Source: Anatilimnocola floriformis
GTDB taxonomy: Bacteria; Planctomycetota; Planctomycetia; Pirellulales; Pirellulaceae
Assembly: GCF_024256385.1 (NCBI RefSeq)
Contig: NZ_JAMLFW010000005.1
Coordinates: 1 to 64,000 of the forward strand
Direction: 5' to 3'
Length of the DNA: 64,000 nt
Position numbers and translations under genes: made by a program. Under the pieces are notes generated by a model. That model worked only from the letters and a program-made list of their open reading frames with translations. It was not told the origin of the DNA and searched no databases. Below are positions 18,412 to 26,953 of the stretch, in pieces. Every line of letters starts with the position of its first letter. Positions within the stretch are counted from its first letter, which is position 1.

Positions 18412-21128
18412 CTCCCGCCCAGATCGCCGCTGCCCGTTCGTATCTCGCGCCGCCTCGGCCGGAGTTTTGGCACTGGGATGACGAGCAAAGTGCCATCGCC
18501 TGGCTCGATGGTCCCACGATTACCTTGCGACAAGAGCTGGCCGTTGTCCTCGCGTCGCAGCCGAACAGCGGCCGCGGCTTGCCCGAGCTGACGGTGGTCC
18601 TGTTGATTCTGTCGGCCTGTCGCGAGAGTTGGCACGCAAGTCGTACCGCTCTGGAACGAGCCCTCGAGGATCTTTATCCGGCGAGCGGTTTGCCTCGCGG
18701 CGTCGTTGAAGTGCTAGATCGCTTGGAGGACGTACACAAAGTTGCTCGCGACTTGTTTCAGACCGCTCAGCGGAAGAGCGAACTGCTGTGGTACCTGTTC
18801 GCCGATCAGCCGAACCGCGAGACCGATGTCGAGACTGCCGACGAAATTGTGGAGTTGCTCGCCAAGCCGGCGCTGCAGCTAGAAAACTTGGGACGCAAGC
18901 CCGCCGATCTGTGGCACACGTTCATGTCGCTGCGGAGTGCGCTCGAGCGTTTTGATCCGGACGAATTTCTTGCCTGGTGCGACACGGGCCTCGAGCAGGA
19001 AGTAAAACCCGCGCCGCTGGAAGTGGAGTACACTAGCGGCCAGCGGGTGCGGATGCTGCTGACGGAGCTGAACGACGACGAGGAACTCGGCGGTGTGGCG
19101 CGACTGGCTCGTCAGTTGCTGGCCGCGATTGCCTTGCCGCGGCCACTCGCGGAGCCGGATGATTTGCCGTTGGGAGGGGTTTCAGACATCGCCAACCGGG
19201 GAGCGCTCGATCGACTATTGCTCAGCGAACTGGCCTACGATGATCTGACGCTGGCCGTCCGGATTGCGACCGGCGAGGCTCTTTATTACCGCCGCGAGAC
19301 GCCGCCAAAGTCACCGCCGCTACGACGGATGATCGTGCTCGACAGTGGGTTGCGGCAGTGGGGCGTGCCGCGAGTGTTCATCACTTCGGTCGGCTTAGCC
19401 CTGGCGGCGGCCGGCGACGAACGGCTGGCGATCGAAGCCTATCGGGCTCGCGGCGAGGAGTTGGTCGAAGTTGATCTGACGCGAAAGGACGGCTTGCAGC
19501 AACAACTCGCCGCGCTCGAAACCGATCTTCACCTCGGAAAGGCTCTGCCGGCCATTCAGCAATTGCAGCTCAAAAACGCCGACGGCGAAAATCTGCCCAG
19601 CGATGTGGTGCTGGTCACCAGCGACGATGCGCTCGCCGATGAGGAGTTCCGCAAGCAACTGCGGGCCGCCAATCTCGACGGCGCTTGGATCGCCGCCATC
19701 AACCGCGCCGGCCGGGTGCGGTTGATGGAACTCGGCCTGCGCGAGATGGTTCTCAAACGCGAATGCCGGTTCGATCTGGCGGAGATTCTCACGCCGGCCC
19801 GCAAACCGCTCGTGCCGCTGGTGACCGGCGACGGCAAACTGCCGGCGTTCTGCCGGCTAAAAGAGGTACCGCTGCGAATTCCGCATGACCTGTCGATCGA
19901 GCGGGCCTGGTCAATCGGCGATCAAGGCGTGTTGGCGATTTATAAGGACTACCGACTCACTTGGTGGACGGACACCGTCATCGGTCCGCAGCAGTTGGCC
20001 GACAACATGCCGCGGGGCCGGGTGTTGTGGGCGGATAGCGTCAGCGAGCACGCGCCCTATCGGGCGGTGGTCGGCACGTTGTCGGTCCGTGGGTTGTATG
20101 CCCTGCAGGTTTGGCCTGGCGAGCGAGATGTAAGTGTGGCCCTGCTGAAACACAACCATCAGGAGCAGTTCACCACGGTAACGGCGACGGCGGAGCACAT
20201 CTTTTTGATCGGACCGCATCGCGCGGTGGCTTTTGCCTGGTCGGGCGAGGAACTGGCTACGTGCAAAGTGGTCGACCGGCACCTCGGCGGCCGGTATTTT
20301 CTCCGCAACGGCACGCAGTTCGTCGGTGCGATCACGGTTCGGGGCGACAAGATCGGCCTGACGGCAGGCTATACACTCAAATCGACTCCGGCTCATCAGA
20401 TTTTGGGAATCGCCGGCGAGCGCGAAGTTCCGCAGGTCATTCGTTGCGACGGCTATGCGATTGATTTGATCTCGGGGCATGCGAGCCAACTGATCACCGG
20501 CCATACGCTGCCCGTCACCTTGCTGGCGCAATCACGCGACAACCGGACGTTGGTGCTGCAGGATAAAGATCGAAAGCAGGTGGTGGTCCGCCTCGATAAG
20601 CTAGGTTGCCGGCAAGTTTGGGGCGACCCAGCTTACTTCGCCGAGGAGCACGTGGCGAAGTTCATGGGAAGTAAAGTCAATCTGCGGCAGCACTTCCACG
20701 GCATTTATGTGACGGCCCGAGGAGACCTGGCCCTGAGAAGCCGCAAGGGCCTCGAGCTGACGCTCGACGCTCTGCCGCGGATGCGGTGGCGAGATAGCGG
20801 CCGGTCAGAGGTTCGGCAGCCACAGCTGCGGCCGTTTGCCAACGTCGACGCTCCCAGCGGATATCTGTTGCAACGAGCAACCTGGGACGACGGCAGCCAA
20901 GCCTGGCTCGATTCGCGTGGCTTGCTTCATCTGCGGAGCAGCAACCCGCAGGTCGCCGAGCTAACGCTGATTCTGCAGGACGGCGAAACGGCCGGTTGGA
21001 GCAGCACGCACGGCCTGTTCGGCTCGCCCTATTTCACCGGCACCCCGGCGTTACAGGAGACGCCACACTCGATTCGACGCACCTTGCATGCCTTCAGCGC
21101 ATCGCTGGTGAGCGTCGTTACGACGTAG
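18408..21128 (+). CDS. Degenerate vWA plus beta-propeller-like effector or receptor subunit of the MoxR operon
   Basis: The 906-residue product has three parts. Residues 1-300 are helical (bpX-like). Residues about 305-445 look like a von Willebrand A fold: RRMIVLDSGLRQWG at the first strand keeps Asp312 and Ser313 of a DxSxS MIDAS motif but not the last Ser, and DVVLVTSDDA and AWIAAINRAGRVRL follow as later strands. Residues about 490-890 are repeated four-stranded blades of 40-60 residues (AWSIGDQGVLAIYKDYRLTW, HIFLIGPHRAVAFAW, GYLLQRATWDDGSQAWLD), as expected of a beta-propeller. It is the last gene of the operon. Known for the family: vWA-propeller proteins partner with MoxR ATPases. Inferred: the propeller senses or binds a target. 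Confidence 0.82.
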   Translation: MTPAQIAAARSYLAPPRPEFWHWDDEQSAIAWLDGPTITLRQELAVVLASQPNSGRGLPELTVVLLILSACRESWHASRTALERALEDLYPASGLPRGVVEVLDRLEDVHKVARDLFQTAQRKSELLWYLFADQPNRETDVETADEIVELLAKPALQLENLGRKPADLWHTFMSLRSALERFDPDEFLAWCDTGLEQEVKPAPLEVEYTSGQRVRMLLTELNDDEELGGVARLARQLLAAIALPRPLAEPDDLPLGGVSDIANRGALDRLLLSELAYDDLTLAVRIATGEALYYRRETPPKSPPLRRMIVLDSGLRQWGVPRVFITSVGLALAAAGDERLAIEAYRARGEELVEVDLTRKDGLQQQLAALETDLHLGKALPAIQQLQLKNADGENLPSDVVLVTSDDALADEEFRKQLRAANLDGAWIAAINRAGRVRLMELGLREMVLKRECRFDLAEILTPARKPLVPLVTGDGKLPAFCRLKEVPLRIPHDLSIERAWSIGDQGVLAIYKDYRLTWWTDTVIGPQQLADNMPRGRVLWADSVSEHAPYRAVVGTLSVRGLYALQVWPGERDVSVALLKHNHQEQFTTVTATAEHIFLIGPHRAVAFAWSGEELATCKVVDRHLGGRYFLRNGTQFVGAITVRGDKIGLTAGYTLKSTPAHQILGIAGEREVPQVIRCDGYAIDLISGHASQLITGHTLPVTLLAQSRDNRTLVLQDKDRKQVVVRLDKLGCRQVWGDPAYFAEEHVAKFMGSKVNLRQHFHGIYVTARGDLALRSRKGLELTLDALPRMRWRDSGRSEVRQPQLRPFANVDAPSGYLLQRATWDDGSQAWLDSRGLLHLRSSNPQVAELTLILQDGETAGWSSTHGLFGSPYFTGTPALQETPHSIRRTLHAFSASLVSVVTT

Positions 21129-21559
21129 CGGAATGAAGAAGTAAGAATGCAGCACGCAGAATAAATCAGCTTTGTTGATTCTGGACTCGTCGGTATCTCG
21201 TGCCGTCTTCGTTCTGGATTCTGCGTTCTTCCTTCTGTATTTCCTTAGGCATTCGTGAGCGACTGGCGGCTAAGTCGCTGCGCAGTTGCGCCATCCATAA
21301 ACCAAAAAAGGTGAGATCATACACCGCTAGCGACTCTTCCCAAACTGTCCAATCTCGCTATTTTTGTCTCTGATATGTAAAAGTTTGCATGCGAGCCACC
21401 TAATTGGAGGGGGTTCAGTCCCTCATCGAAGCCTTACCCTGGTTGCCGCCGCTTGACCGGTTAGCGTCAATGAGCCCCGCACAGGCCGCGTGGCCGACGC
21501 ATGATTCGCAATTTATGCGGTCAGCGTAAACGTCAAGGTTTCTCAGGGAGGTTTGCAGG
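21129..21559. other. 431-bp intergenic region with imperfect dyads, upstream of the CAP-domain gene
   Basis: No gene is seen. CGCAGAAT at 21155-21162 pairs with ATTCTGCG at 21218-21225 and the flanks are imperfectly complementary, giving a long weak hairpin; inside it AATCA/TGATT (21164-21180) forms a smaller one. GAGGG...CCCTC occurs at 21407-21424. The start of the downstream gene is preceded by GGAGG eight bases upstream. Part of the first dyad may terminate the MoxR operon transcript. Confidence 0.45.
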
Positions 21560-22390
21560 ATGAAGTTATTGGCATGGGGATTGGTTTTGGTTTCGGCGGG
21601 AATCGCGGCGGCGCAACAGCCGGCGAATTCGGTTTCTGCTCCCAAAACTAGTAACGCCAAGGCGACGCAAGAGAGCGTCGGGGCGAGTGGAAAGGACACC
21701 CAAAGCCAACCAGCGGTGAAGACTGTCTCTGCTACGACCGTCACACCCAAGACAGAACAGCCGAAGACCGATGCGAAGAAGGCCGCCGCGGCCTCGCCGG
21801 CCAAGGCAGCACCAGTGCCGCTGTATCAACAGCCGACGATGGTCACCATGCTGCAACGCAGCAATGGCATCCGCGGCCGCGTTGGCCTGCGAGCCCATCG
21901 GCTGAACCCGGCACTGTGCCAGGCAGCCCAGAACCACGCAGAGTACATGGCCGCGACCGGGGCCTTCAGCCACGATGTCAATCTGGGCTATGTGGGTCGG
22001 GCCCGGCGTTTCGGCTTCCGGGGCAATGTTCGCGAGAACATCGGCTGGAACTACGCCACCATCGACTCGGCCTTTGCCGGCTGGCAGGGTAGCGGCGGTC
22101 ACTACGCCGCCATCGTCAGCCCCGAAACGACCGAAGCGGGCTTCGGCTACGCCAAGTCGCGTAACGGCCAGACCTACTGGGTCAGCGTCTATGGTTCGGG
22201 CACTGCGGCTGACCTAGCCGACGCCAAGGCCGTGTTTGCCAAGGACAAGGAAAAGGCCGAAGAAGCCGCCGCTGCCAAGCTGGCTGCGGAAGAAGCCGAC
22301 GCCGAAGCCGAAGGCAAAGTCGTCCCCGCTTCGGCCGAAACCGAAGTGAAAGACACCGAAGCCAAGCCGAACAAAGACACGGCTGGCTAA
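21560..22390 (+). CDS. Secreted CAP (SCP/PR-1) domain protein
   Basis: The 276-residue product has a signal peptide (MKLLAWGLVLVSAGIAAAQQ), a low-complexity Thr/Lys/Ala linker to residue 90, a CAP domain at about 95-215, and an acidic Glu/Ala-rich tail. CAP features seen are LNPALCQAAQNHAEYMA, GAFSHD, VRENIGWNY, the AGWQGSGGHYAAIV segment with the conserved His, and TYWVSVYG. Bacterial CAP proteins are secreted and often bind lipids or act on peptides; the precise activity is not predictable. The tail AEEAAAAKLAAEEADAEAEG suggests a charged helical extension. Confidence 0.88.
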   Translation: MKLLAWGLVLVSAGIAAAQQPANSVSAPKTSNAKATQESVGASGKDTQSQPAVKTVSATTVTPKTEQPKTDAKKAAAASPAKAAPVPLYQQPTMVTMLQRSNGIRGRVGLRAHRLNPALCQAAQNHAEYMAATGAFSHDVNLGYVGRARRFGFRGNVRENIGWNYATIDSAFAGWQGSGGHYAAIVSPETTEAGFGYAKSRNGQTYWVSVYGSGTAADLADAKAVFAKDKEKAEEAAAAKLAAEEADAEAEGKVVPASAETEVKDTEAKPNKDTAG

Positions 22391-22410
22391 GGTCGCTATG
22401 AATCCCCGTT

Positions 22411-22438
22411 CCCTCTCCTCGGTACTCCGAGGAGGGGG
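22411..22438. terminator. GC-rich hairpin between convergent genes (interspersed repeat, possible terminator)
   Basis: CTCCTCGG (22415-22422) pairs perfectly with CCGAGGAG (22427-22434) around TACT, and the stem extends by several C/G pairs outward. It lies between the converging CAP and esterase genes. No T-run follows. A truncated copy of the same sequence (CCCTCTCCTCAGTACTCCG) occurs at 50200-50218, so it is also an interspersed repeat. Confidence 0.55.
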
Positions 22439-22475
22439 GTAGGTTAGGCCCGAGGCGGATACTAACGCCGATCGC

Positions 22476-23462
22476 TTACTTCGGCGTCGCCGGTTTGATG
22501 CTCACTTCGCTCTCGGGCAGGGCTTCGATCTTGGCATCGACTCCCTTGAGGTGCTTGTCGAAGAACGACGTCGCCAGTTTGATGACGCCCGGCAGTAGGA
22601 ACGAAGCTCCGCCATGCCCCGCGCCGGGGAGCTTTTGCAGCGTGCTCTCAACACCTGCCTTGCCCAGCAGTTCCTGCAGTTCTTCGCTTTGAGCATACGG
22701 CACGAGGGTGTCGTGATCGCCGTGCAGGATCAGGAACGGCGGGTTGTCCTTGCTGACATACTTCACCGGGCTGACGGCTTCGCACTTCTCCTTGTCCTCG
22801 CCCACCTTGGCGGCAATCAGCTTGTGGTAGGGATCACCATCCGTATTCCACTTGAAGATGTTCTTCACGTTCTTGTCGGCTTCGGCCTGCTTGATGACGG
22901 TGTAAAAGTCAGTCGGGCCAAAGATGTCGCAAACGGCCTGTACGCGGTCGGATTGATCTTCATTGCCACCGATGGCCGGAAATGCCTTCTTTCCGCCACT
23001 CGTGCCGACGAGCGCCGCCAGATGCCCGCCCGCCGAAGCGCCACCCACGCCGATCTTTTCGGGATCGATGCTGTACTTCTTGGCGTTCGCCCGCAGAAAG
23101 CGAATCGCGGCCTGACAATCTTGAATCTGCGCGGGAAAGATCGCCTTCTGACTGAAGCGATACTCAACGCTGCACACCACGTAGCCGCGCGCGAGCTGAC
23201 TCAGGTACGGCATCTCTGATTTGCTGCCGCCGCTCCAACCGCCGCCGTGAATCCACACCAGCAGCGGCAACGGCTTGTCGCTCGGAGTTTCGGGATAGAC
23301 GATGTCGAGTGCCTGGGCTGCGTCGCCATCCGGCACGTACTTCACGTCGTACTCGCCGACGAAACCCTTGGGCAGGTTTGGCCGAGCCTTCTGAGCGGCG
23401 GCGAAACCGCTCCAGCAAAAGAGTAAAGCCAAAGCCGCCGCAAAGCGGAGAGACGTGCGCAT
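22476..23462 (-). CDS. Secreted alpha/beta hydrolase (BD-FAE / carboxylesterase type)
   Basis: From ATG 23462 the product has 328 residues and a signal peptide (MRTSLRFAAALALLFCWSGF). The oxyanion motif HGGGWSGG, the nucleophile motif GGASAGGH (Ser in GASAG), a late acid region HGDHDTLVPY and the catalytic His in GAGHGGASF match the hormone-sensitive-lipase-like and BD-FAE esterases that act on small acyl esters or acetylated sugars outside the cell. An ORF extension to 23552 is rejected because it precedes the signal peptide. It is monocistronic, with a REP-like palindrome just upstream. Confidence 0.92.
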   Translation of the reverse strand: MRTSLRFAAALALLFCWSGFAAAQKARPNLPKGFVGEYDVKYVPDGDAAQALDIVYPETPSDKPLPLLVWIHGGGWSGGSKSEMPYLSQLARGYVVCSVEYRFSQKAIFPAQIQDCQAAIRFLRANAKKYSIDPEKIGVGGASAGGHLAALVGTSGGKKAFPAIGGNEDQSDRVQAVCDIFGPTDFYTVIKQAEADKNVKNIFKWNTDGDPYHKLIAAKVGEDKEKCEAVSPVKYVSKDNPPFLILHGDHDTLVPYAQSEELQELLGKAGVESTLQKLPGAGHGGASFLLPGVIKLATSFFDKHLKGVDAKIEALPESEVSIKPATPK

Positions 23463-23543
23463 AGAGAGCTCCTGATCGTTGAACTGAGATGCCGGCAGAG
23501 AAGCCGACATCGTAGCAATCAACCAGGACGCTGAAAACGTAAG

Positions 23544-23565
23544 ACGGACCAATGGTCCGCCCTAC
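23544..23565 (-). repeat. GTAG-headed palindrome (REP-like)
   Basis: On the minus strand GTAG (23565-23562) is followed by GG and the palindrome CGGACC-ATT-GGTCCG (23559-23545). It lies in the gap between the sigma-factor stop and the esterase start, so upstream of the esterase gene. Same GTAG-then-hairpin layout as the elements at 10421, 25310, 28934 and 59480. Confidence 0.65.
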
Positions 23566-23604
23566 AGAAGACGCGTTCTTTCACGGAGTGAAAGACGACT
23601 CTGA

Positions 23605-24513
23605 CTAGTCACCCATCGCTTCGAGGGCTTCCATCTCGCGTTCGCGAGGATCTTTCAAGCTGTCGGCGAGGCGGGCGAGGGCTTCGGTTTCGATCTGACG
23701 GACGCGTTCGCGGGTCAGGCCGAGGCTTTCGCCGATTTCCTTCAGCGTGTGGGGCTCGGTGTTCTCGAGGCCGAACCGCATCTTCAGAACGGTCGCTTCC
23801 CGCACGTCCATTGTCGTCAGCATTTCGCGAATATGCTTCAGCGAATCGTCTTCGACCATCACGTCTTCGGGGTTCTTCAGACGCTCGTCCATGACGATCT
23901 CGCCCAGCGACCAGCCAGCTTCGGCTTGATCGGTCTGCGGCGTGCTGTTGTAAATGCGGATGGCCTTCTTGATGATCGGCAGCTTCTTCTTCTGCAAGCC
24001 GAGGACGCGGGCCACTTCTTCCGGCGTCGGCGTACGGCCGAGTTCTTCGGTGAGGCGAGCACTGGCACGACGCCATTTGCTCAGCAGCTCGACCATGTAG
24101 GCCGGAATGCGAATCGTCTTGGCGCTGTTGATCAGAGCGCGCTTGATCGATTGCTTGATCCAGTAGCTGGCATACGTGCTGAACCGCGTGCCGACGCCGG
24201 GGTCGAAGCCTTCGACCGCGCGGAGCAGGCCCAGGTTGCCCTCTTCGATGAGGTCTTGCAGGCTCAGGCCCTTGCCCGTGTAACCGCGGGCGATATTGAC
24301 GACCAGCCGCAGGTTGGCACGGACCATTCGGTCGCGAGCCCGCACATCGCCATCGGCGATCGCGGCGGCCAGTTCTTGTTCATCCTTCGCGGTAAGGAGT
24401 GCCGTTTCGTTGATCTCGCGGAGATAAGTCTCCAGCGGAGTTTGCAACGAGACGCTCTTACGGGGCGCAGCCTTTACCGCGGCTGCGGCCGTCTTGCGTT
24501 TGAGCATGGCCAT
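23605..24513 (-). CDS. Sigma-70 family RNA polymerase sigma factor (RpoD/RpoS-like group)
   Basis: The 302-residue product has sigma region 1.2 (PLETYLREINETALL), region 2 with ANLRLVVNIARGYTGKG, LQDLIEEGNLGLLRAVEGFDP and FSTYASYWIKQSIKRAL, region 3 with RIPAYMVELL and region 4 with TLKEIGESLGLTRERVRQIETEAL. Region 1.1 is absent, so it is shorter than a full primary sigma and resembles group 2 factors. The start may be ATG 24513 or ATG 24507. It directs RNA polymerase to -35/-10 promoters. No anti-sigma gene is adjacent. Confidence 0.95.
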   Translation of the reverse strand: MAMLKRKTAAAAVKAAPRKSVSLQTPLETYLREINETALLTAKDEQELAAAIADGDVRARDRMVRANLRLVVNIARGYTGKGLSLQDLIEEGNLGLLRAVEGFDPGVGTRFSTYASYWIKQSIKRALINSAKTIRIPAYMVELLSKWRRASARLTEELGRTPTPEEVARVLGLQKKKLPIIKKAIRIYNSTPQTDQAEAGWSLGEIVMDERLKNPEDVMVEDDSLKHIREMLTTMDVREATVLKMRFGLENTEPHTLKEIGESLGLTRERVRQIETEALARLADSLKDPREREMEALEAMGD

Positions 24514-24800
24514 CGTGCGAAATAACCTAAACGATGCGGAGCCATTGCGGTGCCCGAAAATCCCTGGGCCATGTCAAACGTTTCCGTTGACAAAGGATTT
24601 ATCGTCCACTGCTGGCAATGACTGCACGCGGACTGTCCTGTGGCTGAGTGTGCCGGCTGTGCGGGTAGAGCGGAGGGTCAAAGAATTACAAATGCGCGAC
24701 CTAACGGCTCGCAGCAGGCCAGAATGTGCACGATTTTCGTCGCAACAACTAAAATAAACGGTACCACCTGTTCATCCGCTCGGTGCTTACGGGTTCAGCC

Positions 24801-25277
24801 GTGAATTTTTCGTTGCAGCGATTGTTTTTGTTGGTGACGACCGTTGCGGTCTTCCTCTGGCTGTATCTCGGCTTCCACCGAGTGCTGACCCGCGTCGAGT
24901 ATGGCGAGAGCCGGCCTTCCGTCCCTTGGCTCCCCGCCGCTGCGAAGAATGTCTCGTACTACAAGTCGTATGCCTTCACCGCGTATGAATTCGAAATTCC
25001 CGAAGACGACTTCGTGAAATGGTCGGGTGAGAAGCTGACGACGATCAACAGGCCCGTGCGCGTGCCCCGCTATTGCCTCATCCGCATGCCGCTCCCCGAC
25101 CTCATGCCGAACCCCACGCTCCGGCAGGAGCGGGAACAAATACGGACGCTGGCCACGCGCGAAACCCTCGTCTCGCAAGGGTTGGCATACGACCATCACC
25201 GCGACAGCGGCGGCGGAACGATCGTGGCCTACGACCGGCAACGCGGGAAGGGATATTTCTGGCACGCACCATATTGA
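24801..25277 (+). CDS. Small membrane-anchored hypothetical protein (FSLQRLF start)
   Basis: The 158-residue product opens with FSLQRLFLLVTTVAVFLWLYL, one transmembrane helix, and continues into a roughly 130-residue domain outside the membrane (YKSYAFTAYEFEIPEDDFVKW, DSGGGTIVAYDRQRGKGYFW). The anchor is a variant of the FSLRTLL start seen at 12.6 and 13.0 kb. GTG at 24801 or GTG at 24783 are both possible; neither has a clear ribosome-binding site. No family is recognised. Confidence 0.55.
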   Translation: MNFSLQRLFLLVTTVAVFLWLYLGFHRVLTRVEYGESRPSVPWLPAAAKNVSYYKSYAFTAYEFEIPEDDFVKWSGEKLTTINRPVRVPRYCLIRMPLPDLMPNPTLRQEREQIRTLATRETLVSQGLAYDHHRDSGGGTIVAYDRQRGKGYFWHAPY

Positions 25278-25305
25278 TTCGGTTGTTCAGTTAGCTCGAG
25301 CAGGA

Positions 25306-25402
25306 TCGCGTAGTTCGAAGCCATGCTTCGAACGAGCGAGACAGACTGATCGGCGGTCCTACTGGCGGCCGCTCATTCGAAGCATGGCTTCGAACTACGC
25401 GA
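25306..25402. repeat. Inverted pair of GTAG-headed palindromes (BIME-like)
   Basis: Two 33-bp arms (25306-25338 and 25370-25402) are reverse complements with one mismatch, separated by 31 bp. Each arm carries GTAG and then a perfect hairpin: GTAG at 25310-25313, TTCGAAGC-CAT-GCTTCGAA at 25314-25332, and on the other side TTCGAAGC-ATG-GCTTCGAA at 25376-25394 followed by CTAC. This is the REP-pair layout. It lies between the 24.8-kb gene and the phosphoesterase gene. Confidence 0.8.
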
Positions 25403-25439
25403 CCTTGCAGCTATTCCGGCTGGCGATGAAAATGTTTCC

Positions 25440-25976
25440 ATGCGAATTGGAATCTTTGCCGATGCTCACGATCACCTGGCCAATATTCGGCTGGCCGTCG
25501 AACGCTTTAATCAAGAGCAGGTCGAGGTCGTGCTATTTGCCGGCGACATTGTCTCGACCATCAGCGTGCCGCCGCTGAAGCGGCTGAATTGCAAAGTCGT
25601 CGCTTGCTTCGGCGACAACGAAGGCAACAAGATCGGCTTGAAGTCGGGTTTCACCGGCTTGGGGACGATCGAAGAAGCGCCGGTGCGCTACACGGCCAAC
25701 GACGGCACGCGGTTCGTTATCGTGCATATGAAACGGCAGCTGCGCGGCCTGAACGAAGAGTTCGATATCCAAATCGTCGGCCACACGCACAAGGCCCGCG
25801 TCGAGCGCGAGCCCGATGGCCGAATGCTGATTAACCCCGGCGAAACCAGCGGCTGGAGCTTTGGCCGGCCGACAATCGCGGTGCTGGAGACCACCACGCG
25901 CGAAGTGCAGATCATCGATCTGCTCCCGACAGCTCCACCGAGCGAACCACTGCCGGCGGCGGTAGAAGGGGCCTGA
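25440..25976 (+). CDS. YfcE/MJ0936-type metallophosphoesterase
   Basis: The 178-residue product has the calcineurin-like motifs in order: D-x-H as FADAHDH (7-13), GD as FAGDIV, GDN as ACFGDNEGN, H as FVIVHM, and GHTH as IVGHTHKA. This size and motif set is that of small bacterial phosphodiesterases using two divalent metals. GD-N-E in place of GNHE is normal for this subfamily. The Pro/Ala-rich C-terminus (PTAPPSEPLPAAVEGA) is not part of the fold. Substrate unknown. Confidence 0.9.
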   Translation: MRIGIFADAHDHLANIRLAVERFNQEQVEVVLFAGDIVSTISVPPLKRLNCKVVACFGDNEGNKIGLKSGFTGLGTIEEAPVRYTANDGTRFVIVHMKRQLRGLNEEFDIQIVGHTHKARVEREPDGRMLINPGETSGWSFGRPTIAVLETTTREVQIIDLLPTAPPSEPLPAAVEGA

Positions 25977-26004
25977 CACGAGATTTGGTGTTCACTAGCG
26001 AGCA

Positions 26005-26442
26005 CTAAACCGTCGGCAGCGTGAACTTCGTTCCGTTGATGTGCCCCACCGGGAACATTGGCCCTTTGATGCCGAATGGACCGGTTCCAGTCCCTTGGTA
26101 ATACAACTTCGCCGGATTGTCAGTGAATCGGCCGCAACACAAGAGACGCAACAGGGTGTAGTCAGGGCTGACAGCGTTGGCAGAAATATCGATCCACTGC
26201 GGCCAACAGCCGTCGCGGCAGAGACAGTCGACGACTTGATCCGCAGTGAGGTTGCTTAGCTCCACGCCGTCATCGTCGGGATACAGCACGTCGTCGGGAG
26301 ACGCGTTGCCATCGTACGATTGATTGAGCAACACTCGGTACCGAAATTCCAGCGATAGCTCGTTGGTAACGAACTGACGAGCAAAGCGAACGGCAGTGTC
26401 GCTCGCGGCGAGCAGCACAACGCGAAAATCATGAGGAGCCAT
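26005..26442 (-). CDS. Conserved-looking hypothetical protein
   Basis: The 145-residue product has no signal peptide or membrane segment. A central Cys-rich stretch (VVDCLCRDGCWPQWIDIS, then LLCCGRF) and a C-terminal GPFGIKGPMFPVGHIN segment look constrained, but I do not recognise the family. It lies 53 bp downstream of the HPr gene on the same strand and may be the last gene of the hpf-EIIA-HPr group. The coding pattern, with a long frame free of stops and natural amino acid composition, supports it being real. Confidence 0.68.
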   Translation of the reverse strand: MAPHDFRVVLLAASDTAVRFARQFVTNELSLEFRYRVLLNQSYDGNASPDDVLYPDDDGVELSNLTADQVVDCLCRDGCWPQWIDISANAVSPDYTLLRLLCCGRFTDNPAKLYYQGTGTGPFGIKGPMFPVGHINGTKFTLPTV

Positions 26443-26495
26443 GCAATTGCTGCCAAGTGTTTCACTTCGCCGCGGCTGGCTAACTTTCGGCTGAA

Positions 26496-26801
26496 CTACG
26501 TCGCAGCCGGTTCGTGGCCATTCTCCAACTCGCCAAAACCGCCCTCGACGAGTTGAGCGAGTGCGTCGAGCGATTCGGCCGCGTCAGGGCCGGTGGCTTT
26601 CAGTTTCAATTGCGTGCCGTTGCCGGCGCCGAGGGTGAGCAGATCGAGAATGCTCTTACCGTCGATGATCTGGTTGCCCTTTTGAATCTGCACCTTGCTC
26701 TTGAACGTCATCGCCATTTTGACGAACAGGTGCGCCGGGCGCGCATGAAAGCCCTGCGTGTTGACAACGACAACGAGACGTTCAGCTGTGGGCTCGGACA
26801 T
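26496..26801 (-). CDS. ptsH: HPr-like phosphocarrier protein
   Basis: HPr accepts phosphate from Enzyme I on a histidine and passes it to EIIA domains. From ATG 26801 the product has 101 residues with the active-site motif GFHARPAH and the regulatory-serine region GKSILDLLTLGAGNG, so both the catalytic His and the HPr-kinase Ser equivalent are present. An ATG at 26816 would add MALFV. The gene follows the EIIA gene by about 150 bp on the same strand. No Enzyme I, HPr kinase or sugar permease is seen in the window, which suggests a regulatory PTS. Confidence 0.9.
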   Translation of the reverse strand: MSEPTAERLVVVVNTQGFHARPAHLFVKMAMTFKSKVQIQKGNQIIDGKSILDLLTLGAGNGTQLKLKATGPDAAESLDALAQLVEGGFGELENGHEPAAT

Positions 26802-26953
26802 GACGAACAACGCCAAAGAGGGAACCGAAAAGGGTGCGAGCGAAAAAACTCACACCTGCAGCGCAGTCCGCCGAAAAACACTGCGCTGAAACCGATGCAG
26901 AAAAATCGCAGCGGAACGATGATCCGCTGCCCTGCGAACGAGGCAAACTAAAC

